From Clostridiales bacterium Firm_09 (lineage in GTDB: Bacteria; Bacillota; Clostridia; Christensenellales; DTU072), in NCBI GenBank assembly GCA_001604065.1, contig LVAO01000004.1, positions 42,011 to 106,010 of the forward strand: 64,000 nucleotides of DNA, read 5' to 3'. The position numbers and the translations under genes are program-made. Below, in pieces: positions 27,522-36,294 of the stretch; the first letter of the stretch is position 1; each line of letters opens with the position of its first letter. The notes under the pieces are model-generated. The model was not told the origin of the DNA, did not search any database, and worked only from the letters and a program-made list of their open reading frames with translations.

Positions 27522-28706
27522 TTATCTGTTGTATAATGCGGCGATGCGTGCCAGTGCTTCCGCCGTACGTTCTTTAGTGTTGAAAGCGGTCAAACGGAAA
27601 TAGCCTTCGCCGCATTTGCCGAAGCCGCTGCCGGGCGTACCCGCAACATTTGCTTCTCTTAATAAATAATCAAAATAATCCCACGAATCCATGCCGCACC
27701 TGAGCCAGATATACGGCGAATTCACACCGCCCGTATGCCAGATGCCCAGTTTATCCAGTGTGGAAGCGATCATCCTTGCATTTTCCATGTAATACGCGAT
27801 GCTTTGCCTGCAGCTTGCATAGCCTTCGGATGTGAATACAGCCTCTGCACCCCGCTGCACAATATAAGAAGTGCCGTTGAATTTGGTTGTCTGGCGTCTC
27901 AGCCACATCCTGTTGAGGGATACACCGTCCACCACGATATTTTTGGGGACAACGGTATAACCGCACCGGGTGCCCGTAAAACCTGCTGTCTTGGAAAGCG
28001 AACAGAACTCCACGGCGCAATCTTTTGCGCCTTCCACCTCAAAAATCGACCGCGGCAAGGAAGAATCGCTTATAAAAGATTCATACGCGGCGTCAAAAAG
28101 GATAATCGCGCCTTTTTTGAGCGCGAAATCAACCCATACTTTCAGTTGTTCTCTTGTGTATACCGCGCCGGTAGGATTGTTCGGAGAGCAAAGATAAATG
28201 ATATCCGCTTGTGTTTTTTCTTCGGGAAGCGGAAGAAAGCCATTTGCTTCGCAGCCCTGTATGTATACGATCTTCCTGCCATCCATCAGATTGCTGTCCA
28301 CATAGACAGGATACACCGGATCCGGCACCAGAACAATATTATCCGTATCGAACATATCCGTAAAGTTGCCGATGTCGCTCTTGGCGCCGTCCGAAATAAA
28401 AATTTCGTCCTGCTCAACCGTTACATTTGCTGTTTTCTGATAATATTCTTTAATTTTTAGCTGCAGAAAGCCATAACCCTGCTCATCGCCGTAACCACGA
28501 AACGTTTCTGCCACGCCCATCTCTTTGCTGGCTTTGACCAATGCATCCACTACGGGCGCAGTCAACGGTCTGGTAACATCTCCGATGCTCAAACGGATGA
28601 TATCTGCAGAAGGATTTGCCGCCTTGAATTCGCGGATTCTTCTGGCGACACCGGAAAAGAGATAGCTTTCTTTCAAGTTGCGGAAATTTGTATTCAGCTT
28701 GACCAT
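27522..28706 (-). CDS. dapL: LL-diaminopimelate aminotransferase
   Basis: 394-residue fold-type I PLP enzyme making LL-diaminopimelate directly from tetrahydrodipicolinate and glutamate. Motifs: the N-terminal YLFSGVARRI segment typical of DapL, SPNNPTGAVY, FDAAYESFI, and the Schiff-base lysine in SLSKTAGFTGTRCGY. It lies 11 bases downstream of dapF, which epimerises its product, so both enzymes of the branch are co-expressed. DapL use is characteristic of many Clostridia. Confidence 0.95.
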   Translation of the reverse strand: MVKLNTNFRNLKESYLFSGVARRIREFKAANPSADIIRLSIGDVTRPLTAPVVDALVKASKEMGVAETFRGYGDEQGYGFLQLKIKEYYQKTANVTVEQDEIFISDGAKSDIGNFTDMFDTDNIVLVPDPVYPVYVDSNLMDGRKIVYIQGCEANGFLPLPEEKTQADIIYLCSPNNPTGAVYTREQLKVWVDFALKKGAIILFDAAYESFISDSSLPRSIFEVEGAKDCAVEFCSLSKTAGFTGTRCGYTVVPKNIVVDGVSLNRMWLRRQTTKFNGTSYIVQRGAEAVFTSEGYASCRQSIAYYMENARMIASTLDKLGIWHTGGVNSPYIWLRCGMDSWDYFDYLLREANVAGTPGSGFGKCGEGYFRLTAFNTKERTAEALARIAALYNR

Positions 28707-28717
28707 AATGATTCCTT

Positions 28718-29527
28718 TTATTCGTACAGCGTACCCTCAAACGTCAGATTTGCAGGTCCGCGGATATAGATTCTTCCTTTGATATATTCGGCTTCCAGCG
28801 TCCCGCCGGGAAGCTGAATTCTGGCTGCGGAGCCTGTCAGCCCGCGCAAAAAAGCGGCATATAGTATCGCTCCCGCGCCCGTGCCGCAGGCAAGTGTTTC
28901 GCCCGAGCCGCGCTCCCATACGCGCGCCTTGATGTTCTCACGGTCAATGACTTTGGCGATTTCGACATTGACCCCGTCGGGAAATATCCCGCTTTTAGAA
29001 ATTGCCTTTGCCGCGCGCATTTCTTTTTCTGACAAATGTCCAACAAAGCGTACGGCGTGGGGATTGCCTATTTCTACCGGAGTAATCTCGTATGCCGTCC
29101 CTCCGGCGGAAATGCTTCGAACAACCTGCCGTGAACCGTACAGCTTCATGATTTCCGGACACCCCAAATCCGCTGTCGCCGCAGAAGCACGTCCGTTTTC
29201 GACATCCAGCCGCACAGTTTTGACGCCCGCAAGAGTAGAAACCGTTATTTCTTTCCGCCCGGCGGTCAGACCGCGGTCAAATACATACTTTGCAACACAC
29301 CGGAGCGCGTTCCCGCACATATTGGCTTCGCTGCCATCTGCGTTGAATATGCGCATCGAACAATCTGCAAGAGGAGAACTGTCGATGAGCACCAAACCGT
29401 CAGAACCAATACCAAAATGTCTGTCAGACACCCTTCTGGCAAGCTCTGAAGGTGATGTTACCTTGTTTTCCGGCAAAAATACAAAAACGTAATCATTGCC
29501 GCAACCGTTCATTTTTGAAAATTTCAA
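28718..29527 (-). CDS. dapF: Diaminopimelate epimerase
   Basis: About 269 residues; converts LL- to meso-diaminopimelate for lysine and peptidoglycan. The two catalytic cysteines are in MCGNALRC (C71) and LACGTGAGA. I choose the TTG at 29527 because the protein then starts with the family's usual (M)KFSKMNGCGNDY and the AGGTGAT site lies just upstream; a GTG at 29533 is inside that site. A perfect 9-base inverted repeat covers the ribosome binding site and the first base of the start codon. Confidence 0.94.
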   Translation of the reverse strand: MKFSKMNGCGNDYVFVFLPENKVTSPSELARRVSDRHFGIGSDGLVLIDSSPLADCSMRIFNADGSEANMCGNALRCVAKYVFDRGLTAGRKEITVSTLAGVKTVRLDVENGRASAATADLGCPEIMKLYGSRQVVRSISAGGTAYEITPVEIGNPHAVRFVGHLSEKEMRAAKAISKSGIFPDGVNVEIAKVIDRENIKARVWERGSGETLACGTGAGAILYAAFLRGLTGSAARIQLPGGTLEAEYIKGRIYIRGPANLTFEGTLYE

Positions 29528-29547
29528 TATCACCTCACAGGTGATAT
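29527..29547. promoter_or_regulatory. Perfect dyad over the dapF ribosome binding site
   Basis: ATATCACCT (29527-29535), CAC, AGGTGATAT (29539-29547): a 9-base perfect inverted repeat. In the dapF mRNA the second arm contains the AGGTGAT Shine-Dalgarno and ends at the T of the TTG start. A minus-strand TATAAT at 29553-29548 sits just upstream, so the dyad may instead be a repressor site at the transcription start. Confidence 0.6.
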
Positions 29548-29579
29548 ATTATATGGAACGGTTTCTTCAAGATATTCCT

Positions 29580-30269
29580 TTACTTGTGATAAACCAGTCT
29601 TCTGCAACTGGGACATTCTGCAATATCGCCGGGATTTTTTAATTTTTCTCCTACTTCGATAGAAATATCGATGCCGCATGCAGAACAATTTCCGTTGACA
29701 TACGCGACAATCGCAGGCATTTTGCGGTTGTCGCGTATCGTTTTGTAGCGTGCCATAAGAGCAGGATCAATATCCGCATTCAGCTCATTGAGGCGCGCAA
29801 AATTATCTTTGTTTTCGGTTTTGATTTTGTTATAAAGCGCACCGTATTCTTCCTTCGCTTTGCGCAGCTCTCCGGAGAGATACATGCCGGTATCATACTG
29901 CTTGGAAGCTTCTTTGCTGATCGAATTCAGACGATCAAAAATTTTTTTGGATTCTTTTTCGATATTTGAAAGGTTTTCGAGACAGGCATTGAGCGCCTGT
30001 TCCGCCGTTTCAATTTTTTCCAGAGTATTTACTCCGTCCGTTATGCTCTTATCGGGAAAAGCTGCGCTGATTTCACGTTCAAAACCTTCTATTGCGCGAA
30101 AAAGGTCCTCCGTTTCTTTATTGAGTCTGAGAAGAGCAGCTTCTACGTTGCCGAGCTGCGATTTGACGTTATTGATTCTCGCCGCTTCTTTGCTGCGGAA
30201 CAAATCCAGCTCCAGCCTGTAAATCTCTTGGTCGATTTTTTGATATTCCAGTATCTTGTCCAGGTTCAT
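29580..30269 (-). CDS. C4 zinc-ribbon coiled-coil protein (DUF164/CT398-like)
   Basis: 229 residues. Residues 1-170 are almost entirely heptad-rich coiled coil; the C-terminus has a zinc ribbon with paired cysteines in NCSACGI and ECPSCRRL. This is the YbgI/Nif3-associated zinc-ribbon family of uncertain function, possibly a nucleic-acid or secretion-related adaptor (chlamydial CT398 relatives). It overlaps the Nif3 gene by four bases and closes the dnaG-rpoD-trmK-nif3 operon, a conserved order in Clostridia. Confidence 0.85.
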   Translation of the reverse strand: MNLDKILEYQKIDQEIYRLELDLFRSKEAARINNVKSQLGNVEAALLRLNKETEDLFRAIEGFEREISAAFPDKSITDGVNTLEKIETAEQALNACLENLSNIEKESKKIFDRLNSISKEASKQYDTGMYLSGELRKAKEEYGALYNKIKTENKDNFARLNELNADIDPALMARYKTIRDNRKMPAIVAYVNGNCSACGIDISIEVGEKLKNPGDIAECPSCRRLVYHK

Positions 30270-31057
30270 TGCATACTCCTGTGATTATAGGGATTTTTTA
30301 GGCTCTCCGCTTGAAATACATGATTACCGTAACCGGCACGGGACAATACGCCGGATATCAGCTCTGCAAAAGGCAGCTCGCTTTCATAATGTCCGACAGA
30401 TATTATACCATAACCGATATCCTTTGCCAACCTTACGACATGATATTTCAATTCTGAGGTAATAAATAAATCTGCACCTGCCGCACGCGCCGCCAGCAGT
30501 GCTTCCTCCTTTCCGCCGCCCGCGCCGTTTATCACCGCGACACAGTGCACCGGCCTGTCCGGGTCGCCCACCGAATCGATGTTGTCCGCGTTCAATATGC
30601 GGGCGACCCTCCGGACCATCTCTTTTTGAGGAATCGGCGGCACAAGCTCTCCGATTCTCCCCGTGAGCGACATACCGTCAAACGTTCGGATATTGACGCA
30701 TCCCAGAAGCTCTGCAAACCGGTCATTGAGGCCGCCCGGGGCAAAATCGACGCTTGTGTGCGCGCTGTAAATCGCAATATCATTTTTTATTGCACTGCAA
30801 AGCGCGCGATGAAGGGGCAAGCGCAAATCAAATTTCTTCAAAGGATAAAATACCGTCGGATGATGCTCAATAATCATATTGCATCCCTTCTGCAAAGCCT
30901 CTTCTATCACATCCGTATTGGTATCCAGCGTGACAAGCACGCCGGACACATTCCAATCCGGATCACCGTACAACAGACCGCTGTTGTCATAGTCTGCCTG
31001 AATGGCCGGCGGCGCAAATCGTTCTATTGCTTCTACGATATCCCGTACTTCCGGCAA
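30266..31057 (-). CDS. Nif3-like dinuclear metal centre protein (YqfO family)
   Basis: 263 residues, toroidal hexameric family with a two-metal site. Metal ligands are suggested by IIEHHPTVFY (two His), the AHTSVDFA segment and the C-terminal GHYESE motif. It is the short form without the PII-like insertion found in B. subtilis YqfO. Proposed roles include GTP cyclohydrolase-like or regulatory functions; none is certain. The start overlaps trmK by 25 bases and its stop overlaps the zinc-ribbon gene. Confidence 0.88.
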   Translation of the reverse strand: MPEVRDIVEAIERFAPPAIQADYDNSGLLYGDPDWNVSGVLVTLDTNTDVIEEALQKGCNMIIEHHPTVFYPLKKFDLRLPLHRALCSAIKNDIAIYSAHTSVDFAPGGLNDRFAELLGCVNIRTFDGMSLTGRIGELVPPIPQKEMVRRVARILNADNIDSVGDPDRPVHCVAVINGAGGGKEEALLAARAAGADLFITSELKYHVVRLAKDIGYGIISVGHYESELPFAELISGVLSRAGYGNHVFQAESLKNPYNHRSMQ

Positions 31058-31683
31058 AGTTCTTCCGCCTCCTTCTTTTTTTGGATAATGTCGCCCGTCG
31101 CCAACCTGTTTTTTTCTATAAGTGCAGCAAAGCAGTCACGTTTTTCTTTGACCATCTTTTGCCATGCCTCGGTCTGCGGGACATTGAGCCCGAAATATAA
31201 TTCCTGAGGCTCATAAACAAAACCGCTGCCCCGCTGCGCACAAAGGATGAAATAATAAACACCCGATACATTGACGACAAAATCTTTTTTTACAATGTAT
31301 CGTCCGCTCAAAAAGCTTCTCAGGATTTCGGCATCCTGATGGGGGACAAGCAGCAGCCTTCCTGAAAAAGGCTTTGAGCCAAGAATCCGGACAATTTCTC
31401 TGCCTCCCATGCCCGCAATGACTGCAAGATCGGCTTCGTCTTCGCTTAAGGGAAGAAATCCGTCTCCCTGTCTGCAATCAAGCGATGAGGATACCTGATA
31501 TTGTTCCCCAAGCCTGCGGCACTTCTGCAAGCTCGACGCGCTTATGTCCACAGCGATGACCTTTTGTGCTTTTCCTGCAAGCAATGCGCTGACAGCAAGT
31601 TTGCCGTGATCGCATCCGATATCGGCAAGCGTATGGCACGATACTTCGTCAAGCACCGCCTGCAATCTCGCATCCAGCCTCAT
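31033..31683 (-). CDS. trmK: tRNA (adenine22-N1)-methyltransferase
   Basis: 216-residue SAM-dependent methyltransferase of the TrmK family. The SAM motif is [16 protein letters not shown], followed by VIAVDIS and the catalytic-loop AGMGGREI. The C-terminal third is helical, as in B. subtilis TrmK (YqfN). It modifies A22 in tRNAs with matching D-arms, such as tRNA-Tyr. It overlaps rpoD by four bases. Confidence 0.92.
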   Translation of the reverse strand: MRLDARLQAVLDEVSCHTLADIGCDHGKLAVSALLAGKAQKVIAVDISASSLQKCRRLGEQYQVSSSLDCRQGDGFLPLSEDEADLAVIAGMGGREIVRILGSKPFSGRLLLVPHQDAEILRSFLSGRYIVKKDFVVNVSGVYYFILCAQRGSGFVYEPQELYFGLNVPQTEAWQKMVKEKRDCFAALIEKNRLATGDIIQKKKEAEELCRKYGIS

Positions 31684-32747
31684 TTATCCAAAAAATCCCT
31701 TAACTTCTTTGTTTTATTCGGGTTCTTGAGACGGCGGAGTGCCTTCGCTTCTATCTGACGGATTCTTTCACGGGTGACGTTGAAGACTTTACCCACTTCT
31801 TCCAGCGTGCGCGGACGGTTGTCGCGCAATCCATAACGGAGAATCAGCACCATCGCCTCACGCGGAGCAAGCGTATTGAGGATTTCTTCCACCTGTTCTT
31901 TAAGCATTTTTGCCTCGGCGGCATCGATGGGCGCGGTAACATTGGTATCCTCAATAAAATCTCCCAGGTGGCTGTCGTCCTCTTCGCCGATCGGCGTCTC
32001 GAGGGATACCGGATCCTGAGCAATCTTCTGGATTTCGATTACCCTTTCTTCACTGATGCCCATCTTTTCTGCAATCTCTGCCTGCGTCGGCTCCCTTCCG
32101 TATTCTTGCAACAGCAGTCTCGATACCTTGACCAGTTTATTGATGGTTTCAACCATGTGGACAGGTATACGTATCGTGCGCGCCTGGTCGGCTATGGAGC
32201 GTGTGATTGCCTGACGGATCCACCATGTTGCATATGTTGAAAATTTGAAACCCTTTTTATAATCAAATTTATCGACGGCCTTCATGAGCCCCAGATTGCC
32301 TTCCTGAATCAGATCAAGAAACTGCATGCCCCTGCCGACATATCGTTTGGCAATACTGACAACAAGCCGCAGATTTGCGTTAATCAATTTATTTTTTGCT
32401 TCGACGTCGCCTTCGCCCATCAATTTCGCCAGTTCCAGTTCTTCATCCGCAGACAACAGAGGGACTCGACCGATATCCTTCAGATACATCTTTACCGAAT
32501 CATCGATATTGACTTCGCTCATAATCTTTTGAATGAGCTGGTCATTCTTGGATGAGTTCTGTTCATCGACGGTAATGCCGGCATCGTTTAAGGATTTATA
32601 CAGCGCTTCAATATCATTGGGTTCAAAATCCAGCTTGTCTATTTTATTCAGAAGCTCTTCTTCATTGACGCTCGTCTGTCCTCTGTTTTTGTAAATCTCG
32701 ACCAGTTTAGCAATCTCATTTTTGATGCGCGTTTCTTTGTCGGGCAT
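31680..32747 (-). CDS. rpoD: Primary sigma factor (SigA/RpoD)
   Basis: 355 residues. Region 1.1-like N-terminus, then 1.2-2.4 ([47 protein letters not shown]), region 3, and region 4 HTH ([27 protein letters not shown]). The promoters proposed in this window match the TTGACA/TATAAT pattern this factor recognises. ATG at 32747 follows GGAGGT, four bases after the dnaG stop. The dnaG-rpoD order is conserved in Firmicutes. Confidence 0.97.
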   Translation of the reverse strand: MPDKETRIKNEIAKLVEIYKNRGQTSVNEEELLNKIDKLDFEPNDIEALYKSLNDAGITVDEQNSSKNDQLIQKIMSEVNIDDSVKMYLKDIGRVPLLSADEELELAKLMGEGDVEAKNKLINANLRLVVSIAKRYVGRGMQFLDLIQEGNLGLMKAVDKFDYKKGFKFSTYATWWIRQAITRSIADQARTIRIPVHMVETINKLVKVSRLLLQEYGREPTQAEIAEKMGISEERVIEIQKIAQDPVSLETPIGEEDDSHLGDFIEDTNVTAPIDAAEAKMLKEQVEEILNTLAPREAMVLILRYGLRDNRPRTLEEVGKVFNVTRERIRQIEAKALRRLKNPNKTKKLRDFLDK

Positions 32748-32750
32748 ATT

Positions 32751-34541
32751 TTACCTCCGTAATAGTTTGCGTAATTCTTCTTTATATAACTCTGTTTCTT
32801 CCGGATCCGTTGATAAACGGATTTTTTCCAGCAGTTCGGCTTTTCTTTTTTGCAATCCGCTTTTTTCCAGGATCCGGATGCATTTTTGATAATATTCACG
32901 CTCCGCATCTGCAGGTACGGATGCGGCGGCGTTGATCACCTTCTCGATTTCTTCTTTGTTGTCTGTAATATTGTACAATGCGCCGATGAGAGGCCTTTCG
33001 CGTTTTGCGATACAGCGAAGAACATACTCTCCGATTGCTTTGTGCGGTGCGTAATCAAAATGTTCTTCTTTGATATCCGTAACCTTGACAAACTCCTTGC
33101 CCGCAAAAACCGCAGAAAGAAGGTACCTTGCCGAAATCAGTCTTGCATTAATTTCCGTCCGCGGCTCTTCCTCAGCACGTTCTGCCGTGCGCGGCAATTG
33201 TGCGCGTACGTTCATGCCGTCCTCCAGCGAATTTTTTATCGTATCCGGAGCAAGACCGGACAAACGGGATACTTCTTTGACATAAACATCCCGTGCTATC
33301 GGATCAAGTGCTGCAAGAATCTCAAGCGCTGCCGTTGCAAACTTGTTTTTACCGTCGGCGGTCAGCAGATTATATTTGGAAGCGAGTGTCCGCAGTTTGA
33401 AGTCAACCAAAGGCAAAGCCTCGCTTTTATATCGCATATAACCTTCGTATCCTTCTTTTCGCACGGTGTCGTCCGGATCCAACCCTTCCGGCATGGTCAA
33501 CACCCGCACCTCGAGTCCTGCCGCCGCCAGTAAATCCAGGCTTCGCCATGTGGCCATCTGTCCCGCAGCATCCCCATCATAAGAAACATAAACCGTATTG
33601 GTGTATTTCCTTAATTCCTTGCACTGCTCCACCGTCAGCGAGGTGCCCATGGATGCAACCGCGTTTTTTATGCCTGCCTGCCGGAGACTGATGACGTCCA
33701 TGTATCCTTCTACAAGAATCAGATCGGATACGGTCTCCTGCTGTTGAAGTTTTTTGATGAGATTGATACCAAAAAGCGTTTTGCGCTTGTCAAATACCAC
33801 CGTGTTGGAAGAATTTTTATATTTGGGCTGTTTCTCCTTTTCCAGCGTTCTGCCGCCAAAGGCAATCACCTGATCTTTTGCATTGATGATGGGGATAATC
33901 AAACGTTCGCCGAAAAAGTCATAAATCCTTCCGTCCGCATCCGACACAAGGCAAGCATCCTTCAGCGTGGACAAATCATATCCCTTTTTTATAAGGTAAT
34001 CGGGAAGCGATTGGAAATCCGGAGAATAGCCCATTCCGAATTCTACGACGGTCGACTCAGAAAGACCTCTCTTCTTTATGTATTCCGAAGCGGCTTTCCC
34101 GTTGGGGGACCGGAGATTATCAAAATAGAATCGTGCAGCCAGCCTCATTACTTCCAGTATTTTTTCGCGCCGGATACGTGCTCTCTTTTCTTCTTCTGTT
34201 TCTTCATCGGGCAGATCCATCCCCGCACGTCGGGCAAGCCATTCAACCGCCTCGACATAATCCATACGCTCATGCTCCATGATGAAAGTTATCACATTGC
34301 CTGAGACGCCGCATCCAAAGCAATGATAATATTGCTCGCGTGCGTTTACGACAAAAGAAGGCGTCTTTTCATGATGAAAGGGACAGCAAGCCCAATACTT
34401 GCCGCCTCTTTTCTCGAGGTAAAGGAATTGCGAGAGGATTTCTACGATATCGGAATTTGCAAGGAGCCGTTCCCGCCAGCTCTCGTTAAAAACTGCTATT
34501 TTTCTCTCCGTATGATTCGAACCGCCGCCAGGCGCATCCAA
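32751..34541 (-). CDS. dnaG: DNA primase
   Basis: 596 residues as drawn from the ATG at 34541. The zinc-binding domain (CCPFHHEKTPSF ... YHCFGCGVSG), the RNA polymerase/TOPRIM core (LVEGYMDVISLRQAGI; YVSYDGDAAGQ) and a C-terminal helicase-interaction domain are all present. The first ~14 residues (rich in Gly and charged residues) are not typical. The best ribosome binding site, GGAGAG (34509-34504), lies within the frame just before an ATA codon at 34499; starting there would give the usual short N-terminus. The true start may be that rare codon or the unsupported ATG. Confidence 0.94.
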   Translation of the reverse strand: MDAPGGGSNHTERKIAVFNESWRERLLANSDIVEILSQFLYLEKRGGKYWACCPFHHEKTPSFVVNAREQYYHCFGCGVSGNVITFIMEHERMDYVEAVEWLARRAGMDLPDEETEEEKRARIRREKILEVMRLAARFYFDNLRSPNGKAASEYIKKRGLSESTVVEFGMGYSPDFQSLPDYLIKKGYDLSTLKDACLVSDADGRIYDFFGERLIIPIINAKDQVIAFGGRTLEKEKQPKYKNSSNTVVFDKRKTLFGINLIKKLQQQETVSDLILVEGYMDVISLRQAGIKNAVASMGTSLTVEQCKELRKYTNTVYVSYDGDAAGQMATWRSLDLLAAAGLEVRVLTMPEGLDPDDTVRKEGYEGYMRYKSEALPLVDFKLRTLASKYNLLTADGKNKFATAALEILAALDPIARDVYVKEVSRLSGLAPDTIKNSLEDGMNVRAQLPRTAERAEEEPRTEINARLISARYLLSAVFAGKEFVKVTDIKEEHFDYAPHKAIGEYVLRCIAKRERPLIGALYNITDNKEEIEKVINAAASVPADAEREYYQKCIRILEKSGLQKRKAELLEKIRLSTDPEETELYKEELRKLLRR

Positions 34542-34614
34542 AGAATTTCATATATAGTTTCGATATGCCAAAGCAAATTTCCTTAAAAACTTCATCCTTA
34601 TTTTTATAAGGAAA

Positions 34615-34638
34615 CCGCCGCTCCAACGGAAACGGCGG
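34615..34638 (-). terminator. Hairpin terminator after the Gly/Tyr-rich protein gene
   Basis: CCGCCG (34615-34620) pairs with CGGCGG (34633-34638) with additional inner pairing; on the minus strand it is followed by TTTCCTTAT. The T-run is short, so read-through into dnaG is possible. Confidence 0.55.
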
Positions 34639-34667
34639 CAATCTCGATTGCTTATTCGAAAAATATG

Positions 34668-35180
34668 CTACAGGATATTGAAAATCTTCAATGCCGCAAA
34701 TCCAACAATAACCAGGAGAACCGCAAGAACCGCAATCGTTCTTACCATCCATTTATAGAGCATCATTTCGAAGTCTGTATGATATTTCTCTGTGAAAATA
34801 ACAGGAGTATGAACAAACTTTTCTCCCGTATTGCGGTCAACGGTAGCCGTACGGAAGTCTGTCAGCTCTGTTTCCCAGCGCTTCAGGTAACCGACATAAC
34901 GCTTGTTGCGGTTGCCGTAGATATCCAATGATTTGATTGCATCGGTCTGCGTCTCTTTATTGAGCGGGATATTGCCATATAAACCCATGTAGGGATATCC
35001 GTACATGCCGCCGTACATGCCGGGAAAACCAAAACCTCCATAGTACCCTCCCTGCATCATATTGCTGACTCCGTTCATATATCCGCCCCGTCTTAACATG
35101 GAGTAGCCCATGGCACCCATATATGGAGTATTCATCATATATGGAACAACCGGCAAATTTGTATTAATAGGTCTCCGCAT
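34668..35180 (-). CDS. Unassigned Gly/Tyr/Met-rich tail-anchored protein
   Basis: About 170 residues; ATG at 35180 behind GAGGTGAT. I do not recognise the family. Residues 1-70 are low-complexity, dominated by Gly, Tyr and Met (for example GGYYGGFGFPGMYGGMYGYP). Residues 70-140 form a charged domain (DAIKSLDIYGNRNKRYVGYL, KRWETELTDFRTAT). The C-terminus is one hydrophobic helix of about 22 residues with almost no tail, so the protein should be membrane-tethered with its body in the cytosol. It has its own strong promoter between rpsU and dnaG. The low-complexity part is of the kind that self-associates (inference). Confidence 0.75.
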   Translation of the reverse strand: MRRPINTNLPVVPYMMNTPYMGAMGYSMLRRGGYMNGVSNMMQGGYYGGFGFPGMYGGMYGYPYMGLYGNIPLNKETQTDAIKSLDIYGNRNKRYVGYLKRWETELTDFRTATVDRNTGEKFVHTPVIFTEKYHTDFEMMLYKWMVRTIAVLAVLLVIVGFAALKIFNIL

Positions 35181-35212
35181 TATTATCACCTCAATATGTT
35201 TTTATGTATATA

Positions 35213-35241
35213 ATATTACAAAACATAATATGCTTTGTCAA
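35213..35241 (-). promoter_or_regulatory. Promoter of the Gly/Tyr-rich protein gene
   Basis: Minus-strand TTGACA (35241-35236), 17 bases, TAATAT (35218-35213); the ATG at 35180 follows after a leader of about 26 bases containing GAGGTGAT. Confidence 0.7.
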
Positions 35242-35296
35242 TACCAATCTGGAAATATCAGCCAGGATTCTTCTCTGCAAAATGCTCCATAATCGA

Positions 35297-35320
35297 AAAA
35301 CCGGAACGTCCGTCCCGGTT
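35297..35320 (-). terminator. Terminator of rpsU
   Basis: AACCGG...CCGGTT stem with partial inner pairing; on the minus strand it is followed by five Ts. It lies nine bases past the rpsU stop codon. Confidence 0.7.
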
Positions 35321-35328
35321 ATCCTATG

Positions 35329-35505
35329 TCATTTATACATCCGTTTGCGAGCGGCTTCAATTTTCTTTTTGCGGCGCACGCTGGGTTTTTCGTAAGCCTC
35401 TTTGCGGCGAAGGTCACCAATTATACCGTCGTTTGCGCACTTCTTCTTCCATCTGCGGATAGCACTGTCTAAAGTTTCGTTATCCTTTACATAGACCGTC
35501 GACAT
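35329..35505 (-). CDS. rpsU: 30S ribosomal protein S21
   Basis: 58-residue S21; ATG at 35505 after AAGGAGGTGAT. The sequence [22 protein letters not shown] and the basic [12 protein letters not shown] tail are characteristic. It has its own promoter and terminator and therefore forms a monocistronic unit upstream of the primase/sigma operon, as S21 does in other bacteria. Confidence 0.95.
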   Translation of the reverse strand: MSTVYVKDNETLDSAIRRWKKKCANDGIIGDLRRKEAYEKPSVRRKKKIEAARKRMYK

Positions 35506-35539
35506 GATAATTATCACCTCCTTTTTTACGAACAAACTT

Positions 35540-35568
35540 ATTCTATATAAAAAAATGAATACTGTCAA
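35540..35568 (-). promoter_or_regulatory. Promoter of rpsU
   Basis: Minus-strand TTGACA (35568-35563), 17 bases, TAGAAT (35545-35540). The leader to the ATG at 35505 is about 28 bases and carries a full AGGAGGTGAT. Confidence 0.75.
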
Positions 35569-35726
35569 GTAATTTACAAATATTTTTCCGTATAATTCTT
35601 TTCTTCATACAATTTGAATACTATTCGCCGTACTTTGTCGGCGATGGACATATTTTATAATTTTTTGTCGATACGGTAGCACAAAGATATCTTGTCATTA
35701 TAATTGTCCTATGCAAGGAGAAAAAT

Positions 35727-36074
35727 ATGTCCAACAAAACTACAAGCGAATACAAAATGCTCATTAAAAATGCAAAAGCGCGTATGCAACAGAATGACTA
35801 TGCGGAAGCACGCAAAATTTATCAGCTGGGATTGTCCGGCGTCCGATATACCGTCAACAATACAAGCCTGACCAAAGAGGAACTCCGGACTTTATGCGAC
35901 AGAATCCGGGCAATTCAGGATGAGGATGCCGATATCACCGCAATCGGTCTTTTGGCAGACAATCGGATTCTTGCAAACCTTACCGACAGCGGAAGACAAA
36001 GGTATATTTTGGAACTGGCACGTCTTTATCGTGAAATCCGTGAAAAATTAAAAACCAATCAGATGATTGTATAG
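35727..36074 (+). CDS. Small helical protein of unknown function
   Basis: 115 residues, ATG preceded by AAGGAG. Not recognised. The sequence is helical throughout; residues 8-40 (EYKMLIKNAKARMQQNDYAEARKIYQLGL) resemble one tetratricopeptide-type helix pair, and the rest is charged helix. No signal peptide or membrane segment. It stands alone on the plus strand between rpsU and tRNA-Gly and shares a two-sided hairpin with that tRNA gene. A TATAAT at about 35699 precedes it, with no clear -35 box. Confidence 0.75.
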   Translation: MSNKTTSEYKMLIKNAKARMQQNDYAEARKIYQLGLSGVRYTVNNTSLTKEELRTLCDRIRAIQDEDADITAIGLLADNRILANLTDSGRQRYILELARLYREIREKLKTNQMIV

Positions 36075-36083
36075 ACTGCAAAA

Positions 36084-36119
36084 AAAGACTGTCTTCACGA
36101 CATCATGGAGACAGTCTTT
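36084..36119. terminator. Two-way terminator between the 115-residue gene and tRNA-Gly
   Basis: AAAGACTGTCT (36084-36094) pairs perfectly with AGACAGTCTTT (36109-36119), an 11-base stem. On the minus strand a run of Ts follows, ending tRNA-Gly transcription three bases past its CCA; on the plus strand the stem itself ends in TTT. Confidence 0.8.
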
Positions 36120-36122
36120 ACT

Positions 36123-36197
36123 TGGAGCGGAAAACGGGATTCGAACCCGCAACAGCCGCCTTGGGAAGGCGGTGCTCTACCGTTGAACTACTTCCGC
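36123..36197 (-). tRNA. tRNA-Gly (CCC)
   Basis: 75 bases including encoded CCA. Acceptor GCGGAAG/TTTCCGC, D-arm TAGTTCAACGGTAGA, anticodon stem CCGCC/GGCGG with loop TTCCCAA (anticodon CCC), T-arm GGGTTCGAATCCC. Decodes GGG. Confidence 0.95.
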
Positions 36198-36213
36198 AAT
36201 AAACTCATATTCA

Positions 36214-36242
36214 TTATACAACATGGAGTTGCGTTTTTGCAA
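36214..36242 (-). promoter_or_regulatory. Promoter of tRNA-Gly
   Basis: Minus-strand TTGCAA (36242-36237), 17 bases, TATAAT (36219-36214), about ten bases before the predicted start and 17 before the mature tRNA 5' end. Confidence 0.65.
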
Positions 36243-36294
36243 TCGTTTGTAAAAAAATCAAACAACATGAAAACATTCTGGCCATAGACGGCAA

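Noticed and set aside
36105..36287. Plus-strand frame over tRNA-Gly
   Set aside because: It reads through the complete tRNA-Gly gene on the other strand; such frames are common over tRNAs.
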